Positions 1 through 11,925 of a stretch of 64,000 nt of DNA are shown here, in pieces. The DNA comes from Adiantum capillus-veneris. Its lineage: Eukaryota > Streptophyta > Polypodiopsida > Polypodiales > Pteridaceae. The position numbers and the translations under genes are program-made. Under the pieces are notes generated by a model. The model was not told the DNA's origin and did no database searches. It saw nothing but the letters and a program-made list of their open reading frames with translations. The stretch's first letter is position 1. The number at the start of each line of letters is the position of its first letter. Location of the stretch: the NCBI GenBank assembly GCA_014529385.2, contig CM043962.1, positions 48,682,598 through 48,746,597 on the forward strand, written 5' to 3'.

Positions 1-279
1 AGCGGGTAGAGGATCCCTTTTTACCCTACGACATCTTTCGAAGATGGATGACTAATCCATTTGGTGCTTGGGAGACATAGCTACCGCAAGCATGTCTATT
101 CTTTAGTCCATTTCATTCTCCCAAAGTAGAGTGACAAATTCTACTTGGTGTTTGAGAGACATCGTCATCACAAACATGATTCTAAGCATGCATACTAATT
201 AAATTTGTGCACAGTTAAAAAGAGAACTAGTCTTATAAGACAAAAACATGAGTCATTTAAAAGAAATTTGTACATTTGC
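1..279. other. 3' non-coding part of element T1; no LTR visible
   Basis: This stretch follows the stop of the T1 chromodomain region on the minus strand. I see no open frame, no polypurine tract followed by TG, and no match to the right-hand T1 LTR. The 3' LTR of T1 therefore lies outside the window to the left, or is lost. Confidence 0.5.
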
Positions 280-616
280 TTACTTTAATGTAGCATTGTA
301 AACATTGACAAGGTTCATACTATCCTTAAGCTGTGTTCCTTGCATCCATTTAGCATCTTCAAAAGGATAATTTTTTAATTTAATAAAGACACCGTCGGAT
401 AATCTTACCATGTCGTAGTACCTTGTCTTCATGCCGAAGGATAGCTTCGGGTTGTAGCACCTCTTCTTGGTCTTCAACTTTGGGAGGGTCTTCAATAATT
501 GGTTCACTTGGTGGCTCTCCTTTGTAGGGCTTGAGTAGGCTCACATGAAAAGCATTGTGTATGAGCCAATGGTTGGGCAATTTGAGTTGGTAAGCCATCT
601 CATTCATGGGCTTCAA
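280..616 (-). pseudogene. T1 integrase tail and chromodomain, frameshifted
   Basis: Two minus-strand frames together give the end of a chromovirus integrase. The first carries the conserved run HNAFHVSLLKPYKG and then an acidic linker. The second carries KLKNYPFEDAKWM, which matches the aromatic core of a chromodomain. A frameshift near 400-410 separates them. Chromodomains at the integrase C-terminus are known to direct chromovirus insertion towards particular chromatin; that function is inferred from the family. The upstream stretch 617-790 continues the same tail with DWVLL and KRYYGHFQ-type motifs but has no long frame. The same tail is seen in elements B3 and D of this window. Confidence 0.75.
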
Positions 617-790
617 GATTTGGAAATGACCATAGTATCTTTTTGCTAGCTTAGCATAATACTTTTGATGGCCCGTAGGATTTTTGCCCTTCGTTTGCCT
701 TAATTGAGCCTTAGGAAACTTAAGTAAGACCCAATCATTTTCTTTGAACGTTAAGGCCCTTCTGTGCTTGTCAGCTGTAGCTTTTTGCCT

Positions 791-1683
791 TCATTGTTGA
801 GAGATGGATATAGCCTCCTTAATCTTTTGAAAAGATTCTTGTAGGTCACGGATATACTCATCGGTGGCGAAGATCTTCCCATGTACTTTGAGTAGCAAGG
901 AACTTTTAGGTCTTCCCTCAATAATCTCAAAAGGTGCTTTTCCCATAGAGGTATGTATAGTATCATTGTAAGCATACTCTACAAGAGGTAAGTACTTTTC
1001 CCATTGTGAGCGTTGATCTACTTCGGTAACATAAGTCTTGAGTAGATCGAGTTTCGTAAGATTAGCTGTCTCACTTTGGCCATCCGTTTGTGGGTGATAG
1101 GTTGAAGAGAAATTCAATCTTGTTCCTAGATTTTCAAAGAGACCCTTCCAGAAATTACTAGTCATTCTAGGATCTCTATCTGACACGATGGATGTGGGTA
1201 ATCCATGGTGCTTGAAAATCTGAGATATGAAGAGAGTTGCCATTTGGTGTGGCTAATAGTCTTTTTGACAAGAATAAAGTGTGCATGCTTGCTAAACCTG
1301 TCGACTATTGTCCATAATCCCGTATTTCCATGGATAGACTTGGGTAATCCAAAGATGAAATCCATGGATATACTCTCCCATGGTGAATTTGGGATAGGCA
1401 ATGGTTGGAGTAGGCCAGGTTGCTTCCCTCTATCATATTTGGTCTTTTGGCATATTACATATTTTGAAACATACTCTTGTATGTCCACTTTCATGGTAGG
1501 CCAAGAGAAATACGTCTCTACTCCTCGGAGAGTAGGTTGAATACCTCTATGCCCCGCATATGGAGGAGCATGGGATTCATACATAACTTTGTCACAAAGG
1601 CAATGGTGTAACACATAGCCTATTGCCATGGAGAAGATAACCATCCTGCAAGGTGAATGGTTCCTCTTTCTTCCCCAAAGCAA
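791..1683 (-). pseudogene. T1 integrase, frameshifted
   Basis: The right part (1162-1683) has the zinc-binding region with HAPPYAGHRG followed by KYVICQK, then LQPLPIP and the first catalytic Asp in MDFIFGLP. The left part (791-1243) has the second Asp in SDRDPRMTS and the catalytic Glu in TDGQSE, then LVEYAYNDT. A frameshift near 1200-1240 joins the parts. In the HHCC motif the first Cys of the usual CxxC is Tyr (KYVIC), so the zinc site is damaged. The protein would join element cDNA to host DNA. The copy is clearly inactive. Confidence 0.9.
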
Positions 1684-1758
1684 GGGCTGGCATTATGTCT
1701 CTAAAGTCAAGGTCAGTAGCATACTCATCTATCATAGAAGATAGACCATCGTGAGTAG

Positions 1759-2949
1759 CTATAGACACCACATTAAATTTTGGTCGTCTCGTGAAAGTGC
1801 ATCAGCCACTTGATTGTGCTTACCAACAATGTGAGCAATATGGAAATTAAATTGAGAAAGAAAATTTGCCCACCTCATTTGTTTGTCGGAAAGCTTGGTT
1901 TGCATCATGAAATACTTGAGACTTTGGTGGTCGGTTCGTAGGATAAATGGAGTCCCCAATAGGTAGGGCTTCCATGTGTCTAGGGCATGTAGAACATCTA
2001 AAAGCTCTTTCGCATAAATGCCCAAGACTCGTTCATCCGTATTGAGCCTTCGGCTCTCATATGCTATGGCATGCCCTTCTTGAAGTAAAACTACTCCAAG
2101 GCAATCACCACAAGCATCACATTGGATCTCAAATGGCTTTGAGAGATTGGGAAGCATGAGGACTGGTTGAGAGGTAAGCTTCTCCTTGAGCTTGTCAAAA
2201 GCATTTTGCTCGTTAGCAGTCCATACATACTTGACGTTCTTCTTAGTTAAGTCATGTAGTGGTCCTGCTACTTGGGAGAATTTTGCTATGAAGCGTCTAT
2301 AGTATGCGCACATACCAATAAAGCTTCTTAGCTCATGTAGAATCCTTGGGTTAGGCCATGCTTTTATTACCTCTAACTTTGATGGATCCATACGAATACC
2401 ATCTTGAGAGCTAATATGACCCAGGTATTGAATCTCTTGAAGGAAAATTTTACTTTTCTTTTGGTTGAGAAAAAGCTTATTCTCCGTCAATGCTTGAAAA
2501 ATCACTTGGACATGTTGCTTATGTTCCTCCAAAGACTTGGAGTAGATGATCATATCATTAAAGAACACTCTAGTGAATTTACGATACGGTCTAAAATTTT
2601 TCTCCATTAGACGAATGAATGTAGCTGGTATATTAGTCAAGCCAAAAGGCATGACTAGATATTCATAAAGACCAAACGTTGTGCGAAACGCGGTCTTTAG
2701 GATATCTTCATCCACTATCCTTATTTGATGATAGCCACTCTTAAGGTCAATCCTACTGAAGTAGGTAGAGACTTGTAGCTTGTCAAACAGATCTTCTACC
2801 CGAGGCACGTGAAATTTGTTTTTGATAGTGATATGGTTTAGTGCTCGATAGTCCACACACATACGACATGTACCATCTTTCTTTTGCACTAAAAGGACTA
2901 GAGAACAAAAGGGAGAGGAACTAGGCCTCACCATCCCTTTGTCTACCAA
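1759..2949 (-). pseudogene. T1 reverse transcriptase and RNase H
   Basis: A 396-residue open frame covers Ty3/gypsy RT and RNase H. RT motifs in order are [37 protein letters not shown] and MPFGLTN. RNase H motifs are QCDACGDCLGVVL, KELLDVLHA, TDHQSLKYF and VADALSRDD, so its acidic residues remain. The RT catalytic box, normally FFDD, reads FFND: the first Asp codon of the pair is Asn (2557-2559). That change should abolish polymerase activity. The frame opens downstream of a stop at 2955-2957 that separates it from the protease, so the polyprotein is broken. Confidence 0.93.
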
Positions 2950-3060
2950 TTCCTATACTTGCCTCATGATCTCCTCTTGTTGAGCTTGTGAGACTCGATA
3001 AGGAGGCTTGTTAGGCGATGAGATTCTTGGAAGGAGCTCAATGCGATGGTCATCAACCCC

Positions 3061-3609
3061 TCATTTTTTAGGTAAGTCCATAGGGATATCATCGATGAAC
3101 ACATCTTGGAATCCTTTTAGAAAATTAGACATGTCTAACTCTTCTTGATTCCTACCATTTACATTTGATGAAACATTAGGATCTTTTAGAGACTCTTTGA
3201 CAAAAATCATGTACGCAAAAACTGAGCTCTTCATTGACTTATCAAAAGCAGAAGGATTTACAAGTGGAATAGTGCGACCACGCTCACTACCATCTATATA
3301 CATGTTCTTTCCCCTATAGGTGAAGTAGATTCTCCTTTCAGGGAACTTCATATTGGCAACCATGCGATCAAAGCATGGCGCCCCTAGGATAGCATCCTCA
3401 TGTTGTAGAGGAGAGATGAAGAAGTCTTCTTTGCCGACATAGCTTTGGACATGAAGCCTCAACTTCCCAATCAAGGGAGTAACGGAGGCTTGCTGTCCCT
3501 TGAAATCTGTGTCAACCGTTACCATATCTCCCATCTCAAAAGCTTGAATGCCCAACTTGGTGGCCAACTTCGTTGATAAGAAGTTGTGAGTAGAGCCAGG
3601 GTCAAACAA
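3061..3609 (-). pseudogene. T1 aspartic protease
   Basis: The 182-residue frame begins with FDPGSTHNFLSTKLATKLGI, the active-site loop of a retrotransposon aspartic protease. Most such proteases have D-S/T-G; here the Asp (codon 3601-3603) is followed by Pro-Gly. The same D-P-G occurs in element D, so it looks like a lineage trait. The region then reads PLIGKLRLHVQ and AILGAPCFDRM, the expected flap and hydrophobic-Gly C-terminal motif. It would cut the Gag-Pol polyprotein. A stop separates it from the gag frame. Confidence 0.8.
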
Positions 3610-3629
3610 GATGAAGGAATCATGCTCTC

Positions 3630-5071
3630 TTACCTTTCCCCAAGCATAGGAAAGTGATGATCCTTTGCAATGAGCATCCTCTTTTGGAGCTTCAATGGTG
3701 GAAGCCCTAGGAGTCTCATTGCGAGTATTCTTCTTGGGGAAAGAACGATAGCCATGTCCTTGCTCCCAACACTTGAAACACTTATGGTCCTTGCAAAAAG
3801 CTTCAAGCTCTTCATGAGAGAGTTTTTTTTAACCTTTATGAACTCTCTTCTCCTTGGACTGATTTTTGTTGTTGTTGTTGTTGTTGGAAGTGCCTTGGGA
3901 AGAATTTTGAACATTGATTTTCCCCTTTGCATCATTTTGCCTTTGTTGTCCATGGGATTGACATTACGTCTATCCCCTTGATGGAAATTGATGCATGAAG
4001 CAACCATGGTGTGATGGATTACTTTGCTAATAGTACCAGGCCGTTGAGAGTTGATGTATTCGGCCATCTCTTCATGTAATCTTGCACATAATTGTTGCCT
4101 TTGCTCGGCAAAGTCCATCTTTTGAAAGACAGTAGCCTTGAGATGTAAATCCCAAAACTTGTCTACATACTTGTGGATAGACTCATGAGAGAGAAGCTTC
4201 AAGCTGCGCCATTCGGTAAGCACTTTGTCCTTTGCATTGCTTGCAAGGAATTGCTTCATGATGGAAACTCGTAGAGTTTTCCATGTCTTTGGGGCTTCGC
4301 CATTGTTACGAAGGCTAGCCCACCATTGACGAGATGATTTTTGAAAGTGCATAGCTACATGATGTAGCTTGGAGGACTCCGTAAAGCCCTCGTCTCCAAA
4401 GGCCGCATCAAATTGTTGGATGAAGGCCAACACTTTGTCGGTAGCACCAAATGTGCCATCATAGGTGAGAAAAGAGATACTCTTTCCCCCCTCCTTGAAA
4501 TTCTTTAGCTTTTGTGACCTTCGCCATGCAGGGAATGATTTGCGATGTCCTCCCCTCTTGTATTCTCTAGGAGAATATCCATAGCGTTCGTCGGAAGAGG
4601 AGGAAGGTGAAGAAGAAGGAGAAGAGGGTGACCTCTTCCTAGCCCTTTTCTTCCTTTTTTCCTCTCTTCCCTTTCGGAGTGACGAGGAGAAGGACTATGT
4701 GTTGATCTTTTCCTCTTGGGAGGAGTGGGCGGTCCTCTAGACCACCGTCTTCGTGGAGCCACATCTTCAGAGGAACTTAAACTTTTATTGCTTTCTTGCT
4801 CTTTGGATTCCTCCTCTTAAATGGGAGAGAGTCTTCTATTGGGGTTCTCTTCAAGAGGCCTCCTAAGGTCTCTCTCCTCTTGGAGAGGAAGGGAAATTCC
4901 ATAAGCACGAAGTTGTTGAGTAACTTTGACTTGCAAAGCAGGGTTGCCCATAGCTTGCTGTAACCTAGTGATGAGATAATTCACAACCATGGGAGCATCA
5001 TCATTAGCACCTTCATGTACAAAATCAAAGCTGTCAATGTTCATTCTACTCTCTTGATTATTGTCAACCAT
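3630..5071 (-). pseudogene. T1 gag, broken into three frames
   Basis: The likely start is the ATG at 5071 (MVDNNQESRM). A stop and frame changes break the gene into 4817-5071, 4505-4762 and 3630-4433. The last part holds a typical Ty3/gypsy capsid region (LAFIQQFDAAFGDEGF, WWASLRN, VSIMKQFLAS, VDKFWDLHL). A zinc-knuckle remnant lies near 3745-3790 in another frame, readable as KCFKCWEQGHGYRSFP, where the last Cys is lost. A run of eight T's at 3823-3830 is a likely frameshift site. Gag would form the particle that packages element RNA. Confidence 0.8.
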
Positions 5072-5471
5072 GTTAACAAGATTTATGTATGTACTTAGTG
5101 TATACTTTGGAAATTCAAAACCTTAGTTGCCACTCCTCTTAGCCTTTGAAAATCGGCACTTAAGTATCTACACCCACGGCTCGAAGTGGTTAATTATAGA
5201 GAATAGTGGAGTAGGTCTAACATAGCAAAGTTGCCGAGGGCTAGCTCCTTTCTGACTTCTTATGGCCCAATAATGGTAAAGCCATAGGAAAGTCTAAAAA
5301 GACTCATTATTAAGTCCAAAACTCCCGAGGTGTGCACCATATCCCACATAGTGGACTCAACAAAACCGGTAATAGATCCCAGTTCCACTTATCCTAATAT
5401 AATTAACAACGTCAACCATTTATAGGCTACTTAAGGACCTCTCTTCTTAAGCAAGAAAAGCGAAACCAAAT
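5072..5471 (-). other. T1 5' leader
   Basis: This is the untranslated stretch between the T1 primer-binding site and the gag ATG, read on the minus strand. It has no sustained open frame. Confidence 0.55.
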
Positions 5472-5483
5472 GCTCTGATACCA
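5472..5483 (-). promoter_or_regulatory. T1 primer-binding site for initiator tRNA-Met
   Basis: The minus strand reads TGGTATCAGAGC, the standard plant tRNA-iMet primer-binding site. It fixes T1 as a minus-strand element whose 5' LTR lies immediately to the right. Confidence 0.9.
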
Positions 5484-5484
5484 A

Positions 5485-6779
5485 TGTGTTGGAATTGGCC
5501 TATTTAACTTGAGAGTAGGGGCAGTTAATGATAGTACTTTTGAGAAATGACTTTGTGAGCATAGCGGGTGAACATAATTGAAGATAGCAACATAATCATA
5601 GAAAGTAGTTAACTTGGCATGATCAATACTTTTGCAAGAGAGAGAATTTAGAGAATATGACAACAATTGAGGACCGGATTTATGTGGAGCCGGTCCCCAC
5701 TCCAATAGGCATTTGTATTATGATTTCTCCCAACTATCCCGAGCCTCAGTCCCAAGACCTCAAACACCTTCGAAGGTGGAGAGAGCTAGCAGGGAATGAG
5801 GGTAGGGAAGAGGAAGAAGAAACATTTCGTAGGAGAAAGAATTAGTTCCTCACTTATCATAACTCTTCTTGCTAGCATACATAATAGCATAGTAATGAAG
5901 ATGGAGAAGATGACAAGCTCAAGCATTGAAGCATGGCTCTTGGTTGGATTTGGACTCCATAGCCAAGGTGTTGGTGTAGGCTCTCAACTTCTCAAGGAGC
6001 TTGGAGAAGGAGATGGAGCTCTTGCACTTTGCATAGCACACAATGAGAGTGTTTGTGAGTGTGTGTGGGTGAGTATACCCCCTAAGCAACCCCCTAGCTT
6101 GCTTGGGTCAACCCCCCCTTGTAGCTCATGCTTGAAGCTCATTGGACCCCTCCAGGCCTAGCCAATCACAAACAGGAGGCATTAAAAGCAACAAGGGTAG
6201 CCTTGGGACAAGTGTCCCCCTTTCTCCTTTGAGAGAGAGAGGACTTGATAAATACGAAATCAATTAAATAAATCTCCTAATTTATCATTGGACCCCTTAG
6301 GTGGCCATCCAATAGGCTTTAGGCACACCATGAGGGCAACTTGACAAGTGTCCTTTTTGCTTTCTTTGTACCATGCATGCCTTTTGTGAGTGTGTGGGTG
6401 TTCTCTCTCATTCCCCCTCTTGTAGGGCTCGCCCCCTCCTTGTAGGGATTGAATCTTGACCTTTTGACACCTCAAGCCCCTCATGCATAGGCCCAGTTCC
6501 CACCACAAGCTTGGGCTGGTTTCTCACCTCAAGCACCTCAAGCTTGGGCCGGGTTCCCACCTCAAGCTCGGCCCTAGCTTACCTAAGGTCAAAGAACTTT
6601 TACACTAACTATTGGAGGTCTTTAATGAAGCTAACTCTAAGGTCTTATGCTCCATTGGTTAGCCTTGCTCTTTGATAGACCATCTCTCACTTGGGCCCCT
6701 TTACCATTGGCCCCATTTTGAGATAGAACTATAAGCACATCTCAATATCTTAACCTTGTCCCATTTATTCTCCCACATT
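5485..6779 (-). repeat. T1 5' LTR (boundaries inferred)
   Basis: The LTR begins next to the primer-binding site with TGTGTTGGAATTGG on the plus strand and is taken to end at CTCCCACA (6779), giving TG...CA ends and about 1.3 kb. The partner LTR is not in the window, so the outer end is a guess from the TG/CA rule and could be off by tens of bases. Short frames inside it are not convincing genes. Confidence 0.55.
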
Positions 6780-6911
6780 AAGTGATTAGTTTAATATGAG
6801 AAAATCATTTGGGTTGGTTAGATATTAGTTTTTATGACAAAGGAACTGTGTTCGTTTTGCCCCAATTGATGGAGTTGTTGGAGAAGCGGCATTACAGCAA
6901 GAAGGCAACTG

Positions 6912-7358
6912 GTGTTTAATCCAACAACTCTAGGGAACCAACCCGTACCGAGGAGGATGGATGTGGCACCAGACCGAATCTCAAATATGAAGGTGAAATT
7001 TGGGACATTCAAGGGGAAAAAGAATGAAGACCCAGATTGTCATATTGGCCAGTTCCAAACAAAATGGGCGGCCAGTGGATACGACCTTCTACATGGGGAT
7101 CTGGAGAAGTTGCAACACCTACAAGAGAAGTTGGAAGAGTTATGGGGTGGAATGAAAAGGACGCTTAACAGTTGGATGCAAAAATTGGTTAAAGACCTGG
7201 AGAAGATTTTTATAAAAGTAGAGGATAAGGAGCTTCTGCTGTATGCGAAAGAATTGCGGGCTCAAAATATAATTTTGAAGGAACATGTGGTGACCATGGA
7301 AGCAAAACAAGCTATGTTGGTGGACCAAATAGGGGTTTTAACCACTAACGCAGTGTAG
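6912..7358 (+). CDS. 148-residue ORF, possible gag fragment with coiled coil
   Basis: The frame has KFGTFKGKKNEDPDCHIGQF near residues 28-47, which loosely resembles the start of a plant Ty3/gypsy capsid domain. It is followed by a charged, heptad-like stretch (about residues 65-140) rich in Leu, Lys and Glu that could form a coiled coil. No zinc knuckle, protease or pol follows. It is probably a retroelement fragment; I cannot name the protein, and it may be a chance frame. Confidence 0.3.
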   Translation: MFNPTTLGNQPVPRRMDVAPDRISNMKVKFGTFKGKKNEDPDCHIGQFQTKWAASGYDLLHGDLEKLQHLQEKLEELWGGMKRTLNSWMQKLVKDLEKIFIKVEDKELLLYAKELRAQNIILKEHVVTMEAKQAMLVDQIGVLTTNAV

Positions 7359-7878
7359 AAAAGTGTGGAAGTTGGTAGTTTGATAGAGTCTCTGATGGTG
7401 AAGACAGGGAAAAGTACTCCAGTGATGGGTAGTAGTTCGGTAGCAGCAGGTACTCTGGTCCATCTGAGTGCTTATAGATCGAATACGTAGGGGCGGAGTC
7501 CTCCCAACACAATTCTTTGATTTCAGATAAAGGGATTGTGAGTGTCGGGTCAAATTTTGTAAAAATTTCAAGCCACCAGCTAGTGCGTGTGTTAAAGGCA
7601 TACTTAGCCATTACCTATTTCCCATTTGTAAGTCAAAAGTCTGCTTTGTACTTATTATTCGTGTGGCTGTCTTGGAAGTTTTATGCGACCTCGAAAGTTA
7701 TGCCGTTCAGCTTTCCTAGATAACTTCTTGTAATCTTGTTCTGCATCAAGCAATGAAGGAGAAGGGTTTTCGTGTCTTGTTTCTGTGTACGCGGATGTTT
7801 AGCAATCTGTGTATTTTCTACTTAAGTTTGCCAAAGTTAAACACTTCATGATGCTAGAGATCTTGCGGATGTCACTCT
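7359..7878. other. non-coding stretch
   Basis: I see only short overlapping frames without domain similarity. It probably belongs to the debris joining T1 and the copia remnant. Confidence 0.4.
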
Positions 7879-8238
7879 GATTGAGTACTTTTGGATGCCT
7901 TATTTATGTATGCAATACTAGGCCAGGTATTCAGTTTTTTAGTCTCACACGTCAACATATTTATGTATAGCCCAAGGTCTAAGCATTGATAGGATGTCAA
8001 AAGGATCTTACTTCTTGAGTGGCACTTTACTCAGAGAAAGGCTCTTAGCAGGAGAGATCGGCTTGGCTTATGTGCCGACAAAAACCAACATTACAGATGT
8101 ATTCACAAAGGCATTCCCTCTTGAGAAGTTCATAGCTTTCCAGAAAGCTTCCCTTTATGGATTGATCATGTCCTTAGGGCATGACACTCCCCTGTACACT
8201 ATGTGCCAGCTCTCACTACATCACTCCCAAGGGAGGTT
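7879..8238 (+). pseudogene. Ty1/copia pol tail: RT end and RNase H C-terminus
   Basis: Around 7891-7945 one frame reads GCLIYVCNTRPGIQFFS, which matches the end of copia reverse transcriptase (the Y-x-T-x-TRPDI region). From 7994 another frame reads RERLLAGEIGLAYVPTKT and then DVFTKAFPLEKF, the C-terminus of copia RNase H. Most of RNase H between these is missing. A purine-rich run, AAGGGAGG (8229-8236), lies just before the LTR and is the likely polypurine tract. Confidence 0.75.
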
Positions 8239-8465
8239 TGTTACCATATGTGTGGTAGTGATGTGTGTGAACATACTTAGGGCCATAGTGGCACTTTTTC
8301 CCTCACTAAAAGGGGTTTTTCCTTGTGCATTGAATATATTCCCATCACTCTAGGACTATTTTATCTTTCTATTTGCGTATCAAGCAATATACTCTTTGTT
8401 GTGTGTCTTTGTGCGTCCTTGCAACCCTAATTCCAATTGTGAGGTGTACTTCAAAAAGCACAACA
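8239..8465 (+). repeat. copia 3' LTR (about 227 bp)
   Basis: The LTR starts TGTTACCATATG right after the polypurine tract and ends near AAAAGCACAACA. Its length and the internal CTAAAAGGGGTTTTTC suit a copia LTR. No second copy is present, so the 3' boundary is approximate. Confidence 0.5.
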
Positions 8466-9435
8466 AGTTTTTGACGAGATCCTAGTCTAGGTTATTATCT
8501 CTTAAACTGTACTTATTGCAATGTATATGCAACATGGGCAATGCAAGGAAGTTTTGGTGAATTTTAATGGATGCAAATCTAATAATTATCTCTAACTGCA
8601 ATTGCCTATGAATGCATGCTAAAGGGTGTTTCATGTTTGGCATACTGTAGGGTGTTGACATGGGCAAACAATTTCACAATCAAATTAATAGTGATGGGCT
8701 ACTGGAAAACAATAGTGTGCGTGGTGGAGGTTAGATTGCCGAGGTGTGACAAGTGGAAGACTTAATTATTCTCCCTAATTGTTAAACCACAAACGACTTC
8801 TGAAGGCATCGGAGTGGGATAGACTGACCGGGTAGGACATAACACTAGTTTTCTTAGAGAACATTCAGACTGCACATAAGAACACAAAGCACAAGAGCGT
8901 GCGGTTGAAGTGGCGTATTGCCACTCGTCCAAAATGTGAGAGGGGATTTCTGGACCCTGTCTATCATTTTGGCCAATGGGTTGACCATGTGCTTGCTACT
9001 ATTCCGTGGCTTGGCCGTGTGCAGTTTAACCGGGCCTTCATACCACAAATGTCACTAGTGGACAAGCCTCGGCTCTAAATCAACAACACTGCGATGTAAT
9101 GACGAGGCGCACGCACTGCACGCTTTTACTATGAGCACGCACCTGGCAAAGCGCGCGCGTCGTTTCTCAGCTTCTGTTGACTCGATGCGGAATTCGTGTA
9201 CACAGCTATGGCGAGCTCCCCACAGTGTATGCTCTTTTCTTCTCTTTCAGCATTTCTCTGGTCTGACCTTACTCGTGAATCGGTGCTTTCTTTTGACATG
9301 CTGTAGCATCACCTTCACCGTCTTGGGGTGGCCGGCTCGGCATGCTCATTCTGCACCTTCTCTATGTGGCTGTTTTGTTTGCTGTGAACTCGGAACTCAG
9401 GCAATCAGTATTACAACATCCATGGTATGTGTCAC

Positions 9436-9491
<56 letters not shown>

Positions 9492-9964
9492 AGTTTATCA
9501 ACTCATGAATCCAACCATCCTTGCCAAGGGTAATGGGAGCATCAACAAGTATTTACTGACGAGAGCAAACATATAAATTTCATTTGGATTTTTCTACTTT
9601 AACTCCGGATTTGAAAGTGTATATCTGCAACGTTGCTTATTGCATGAAGCAAGTGATGGTGGATTGAAACTTACCATGATTGAATCTTAAACACCACAAG
9701 TCGTTGTATGGGTATGAAGAATGGCCCTTGCTATCATGTGCACACAAGGTTTGCTATCATGTGTGTATGGGATTTGTTGCTATCAAGAACACACAGCTCA
9801 GGAGATGTCATAACATGGTTTGTCTATTTTCAAGTCCCTACTAAAAGCTATGCCTTAGTGTACTTCTTTTTTTAAGTGATTCCTCTTACAACCACCATTG
9901 AATCTAAAAGTCATCTACTCTCTATTGTTTCTTGATCGTGAGATCTTCATTATCATGTTGTTAC
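8466..9964. other. unassigned intergenic stretch
   Basis: No convincing gene or element was recognised. The 120-residue plus frame at 9131-9493 runs into a GA microsatellite and has no domain, so it is not called. Confidence 0.4.
9439..9489. repeat. (GA)n microsatellite
   Basis: An uninterrupted run of GA dinucleotides, about 25 units. Confidence 0.97.
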
Positions 9965-10631
9965 GTGTGCATTACATTGGAGCCACGTGGACAAGCTACT
10001 GTTGCATGTCAACGTGAGTCTTAGTTAGCTTAGGATCTAGCGTGGCACCTTGTGAGCCTCTAGAAGGATGTGCATGATCAGGCAAGTCATAGTTGCATAC
10101 CCTCACTTGCACGATACAATCACTTAAACATATGAACAATTACTTAAGTCATTTATTAATCAGTGACTTTGACATGACATTTATAAAAAATAGGTAGGAC
10201 AAATGGCAAAAAATCATATAAAAGAGTCACTTGGCCTTTAGTTTTTAGGAGATAGGAACCCTAGTACCCGTTGGGGCATGCATCGCCCACAACACCCCAG
10301 CACCTAGTGTTTCCATCGCTAACACCCCATCATTATTAGTGTTTTGCATCAGATATAGCCTAGCGTTTTTAGCATCATCCTCTAGCATTTTTGCAAATCA
10401 TTAGCATGAAGTACTTAGTATTCAGCATTTCAACATTAGCATCAGCATTTTGCATTAGATATAGCCTAGTGTTTTGCATTACCATCATGCGCCAACGGTT
10501 TCTGCAAATTATTAACACGAAGCACTCGGTATTCAGCATTTGTGCAAGTAATTTAGAGCAACTACTTGCTTAGGCAACAAAGCAAGGAGGCCCTTGAGGG
10601 TGGTTGGGACTGGACATGTGGTTTCATTTCT

Positions 10632-11867
10632 TGTAAGGTGCAGCGGAATAAATGTTGTATTTTCTCAAGATTAGTAGTGATCTTTACTGCTCAAGGTTCC
10701 TTTTAGTTCTTAGGGAAAGAGAGAGCTTTCCGTCCGTAGAGTGCCGTGGTCACGAACAAAATGAATGGATTGTGCGTGCAAGTGAATGAGACTGAGATAA
10801 GGAGAGAGAAGAGATACGACACCAGGAGGTTGTAAAACCGTCCTCCGAAGGCCCCACTCTTGTCGGCGAGAGTGGTCTACTTGATTGCACAAATGCGTAC
10901 AATGCTAATGCAATGGATTGATGCAATGGGAACTATGTCGGTGAAGACGATGAAGATTTCAGGGCTGAAATAGAGACTTCTTTATCTGCTGTCCGCAAAG
11001 GGGCAAAGCTGAAGAACTGTGCCACTTTCGGGGCTGAATTGGCTGTTTTTTTTCCTCTGCTGTATATGGCTGAATTGGACTGCTTCGTCGACTGAAATCC
11101 TGAGTGAAAAACGCTGTGGAAACCCTACTCCTTTCGGCTCCTTTAAGCTGCATTTTTGGTGTTGACAACCTGGCTGAAAACGCTACCACAGCAGGGGTAT
11201 TAGACTGAAAAACGCTGCCCAATGGAGGTTCAAAAACGTTGCAAAGGCTGGTACAAAAACGCTGCAAAAGCTGGTCCTTAACGATCCCAAAAACGCTGGC
11301 TGATACTGATTGCTGGCTGGCGTTAGTACTTCTTGAGGGCTGCTGCCAGGGAATGATGGAAACGCCAGGCTTGAGGGTGGAGGGATGGCAATGCTGATCC
11401 TGGAAACGCCAAGGGAAGGGAGGGCCTCACCAAGGGATTGGAGAGGGTCTTGCTGAGAGAGGGTGGGACACGTGTTACTTGGGGAAGCCTGCTATGTCTG
11501 TGCTCATCTGCCAATTTGTGCTAACTTGGGTTTGCTTATAAATTAACTTACCGAATTTGCCCTACTGAGAACCCAACAAAAGTCACTTAATAAATAAGTG
11601 AAAAATGTCAAAAATAGGAAAAAATGGGATAAAGTCATCTGAAATATCCCCAAACTGACTCTGATGGAATCTGATGGAAATGCTTATGCTTATGCTTATG
11701 CAACCAGAGGATATGCATCTACTCTAAGTGACTGGGCATGCACGGTCTATGAATAGACTCACAAAAGTGCCAGATCACTTCTAATCTAACTTGACTGTAC
11801 TTGACGGAAACCCTGTTATGGTGTAGCTTGTCCACGGACACATAGGGTTGGGATGTGTTACGTGACA
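10632..11867 (-). repeat. family A solo LTR with target duplication TTTCT
   Basis: It starts TGTAAGGTGCAGCGGAA and ends GTTACGTGACA, giving TG...CA ends over 1236 bp. Both sides carry TTTCT (10627-10631 and 11868-11872), the 5-bp duplication expected for integrase. It is the reverse complement of the copy at 16631-17861. No internal region follows, so this is a solo LTR left by LTR-LTR recombination. Confidence 0.88.
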
Positions 11868-11874
11868 TTTCTCT

Positions 11875-11878
<4 letters not shown>

Positions 11879-11921
<43 letters not shown>
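11879..11921. repeat. (TC)n microsatellite
   Basis: A run of TC dinucleotides just right of the A solo LTR, probably part of the diverged A-like LTR, whose relatives carry CT-rich stretches at the same place. Confidence 0.95.

Positions 11922-11925
<4 letters not shown>

Noticed and set aside
9131-9493. 120-codon plus-strand frame
   Set aside because: It has no domain and its end is a GA microsatellite, so chance is more likely.
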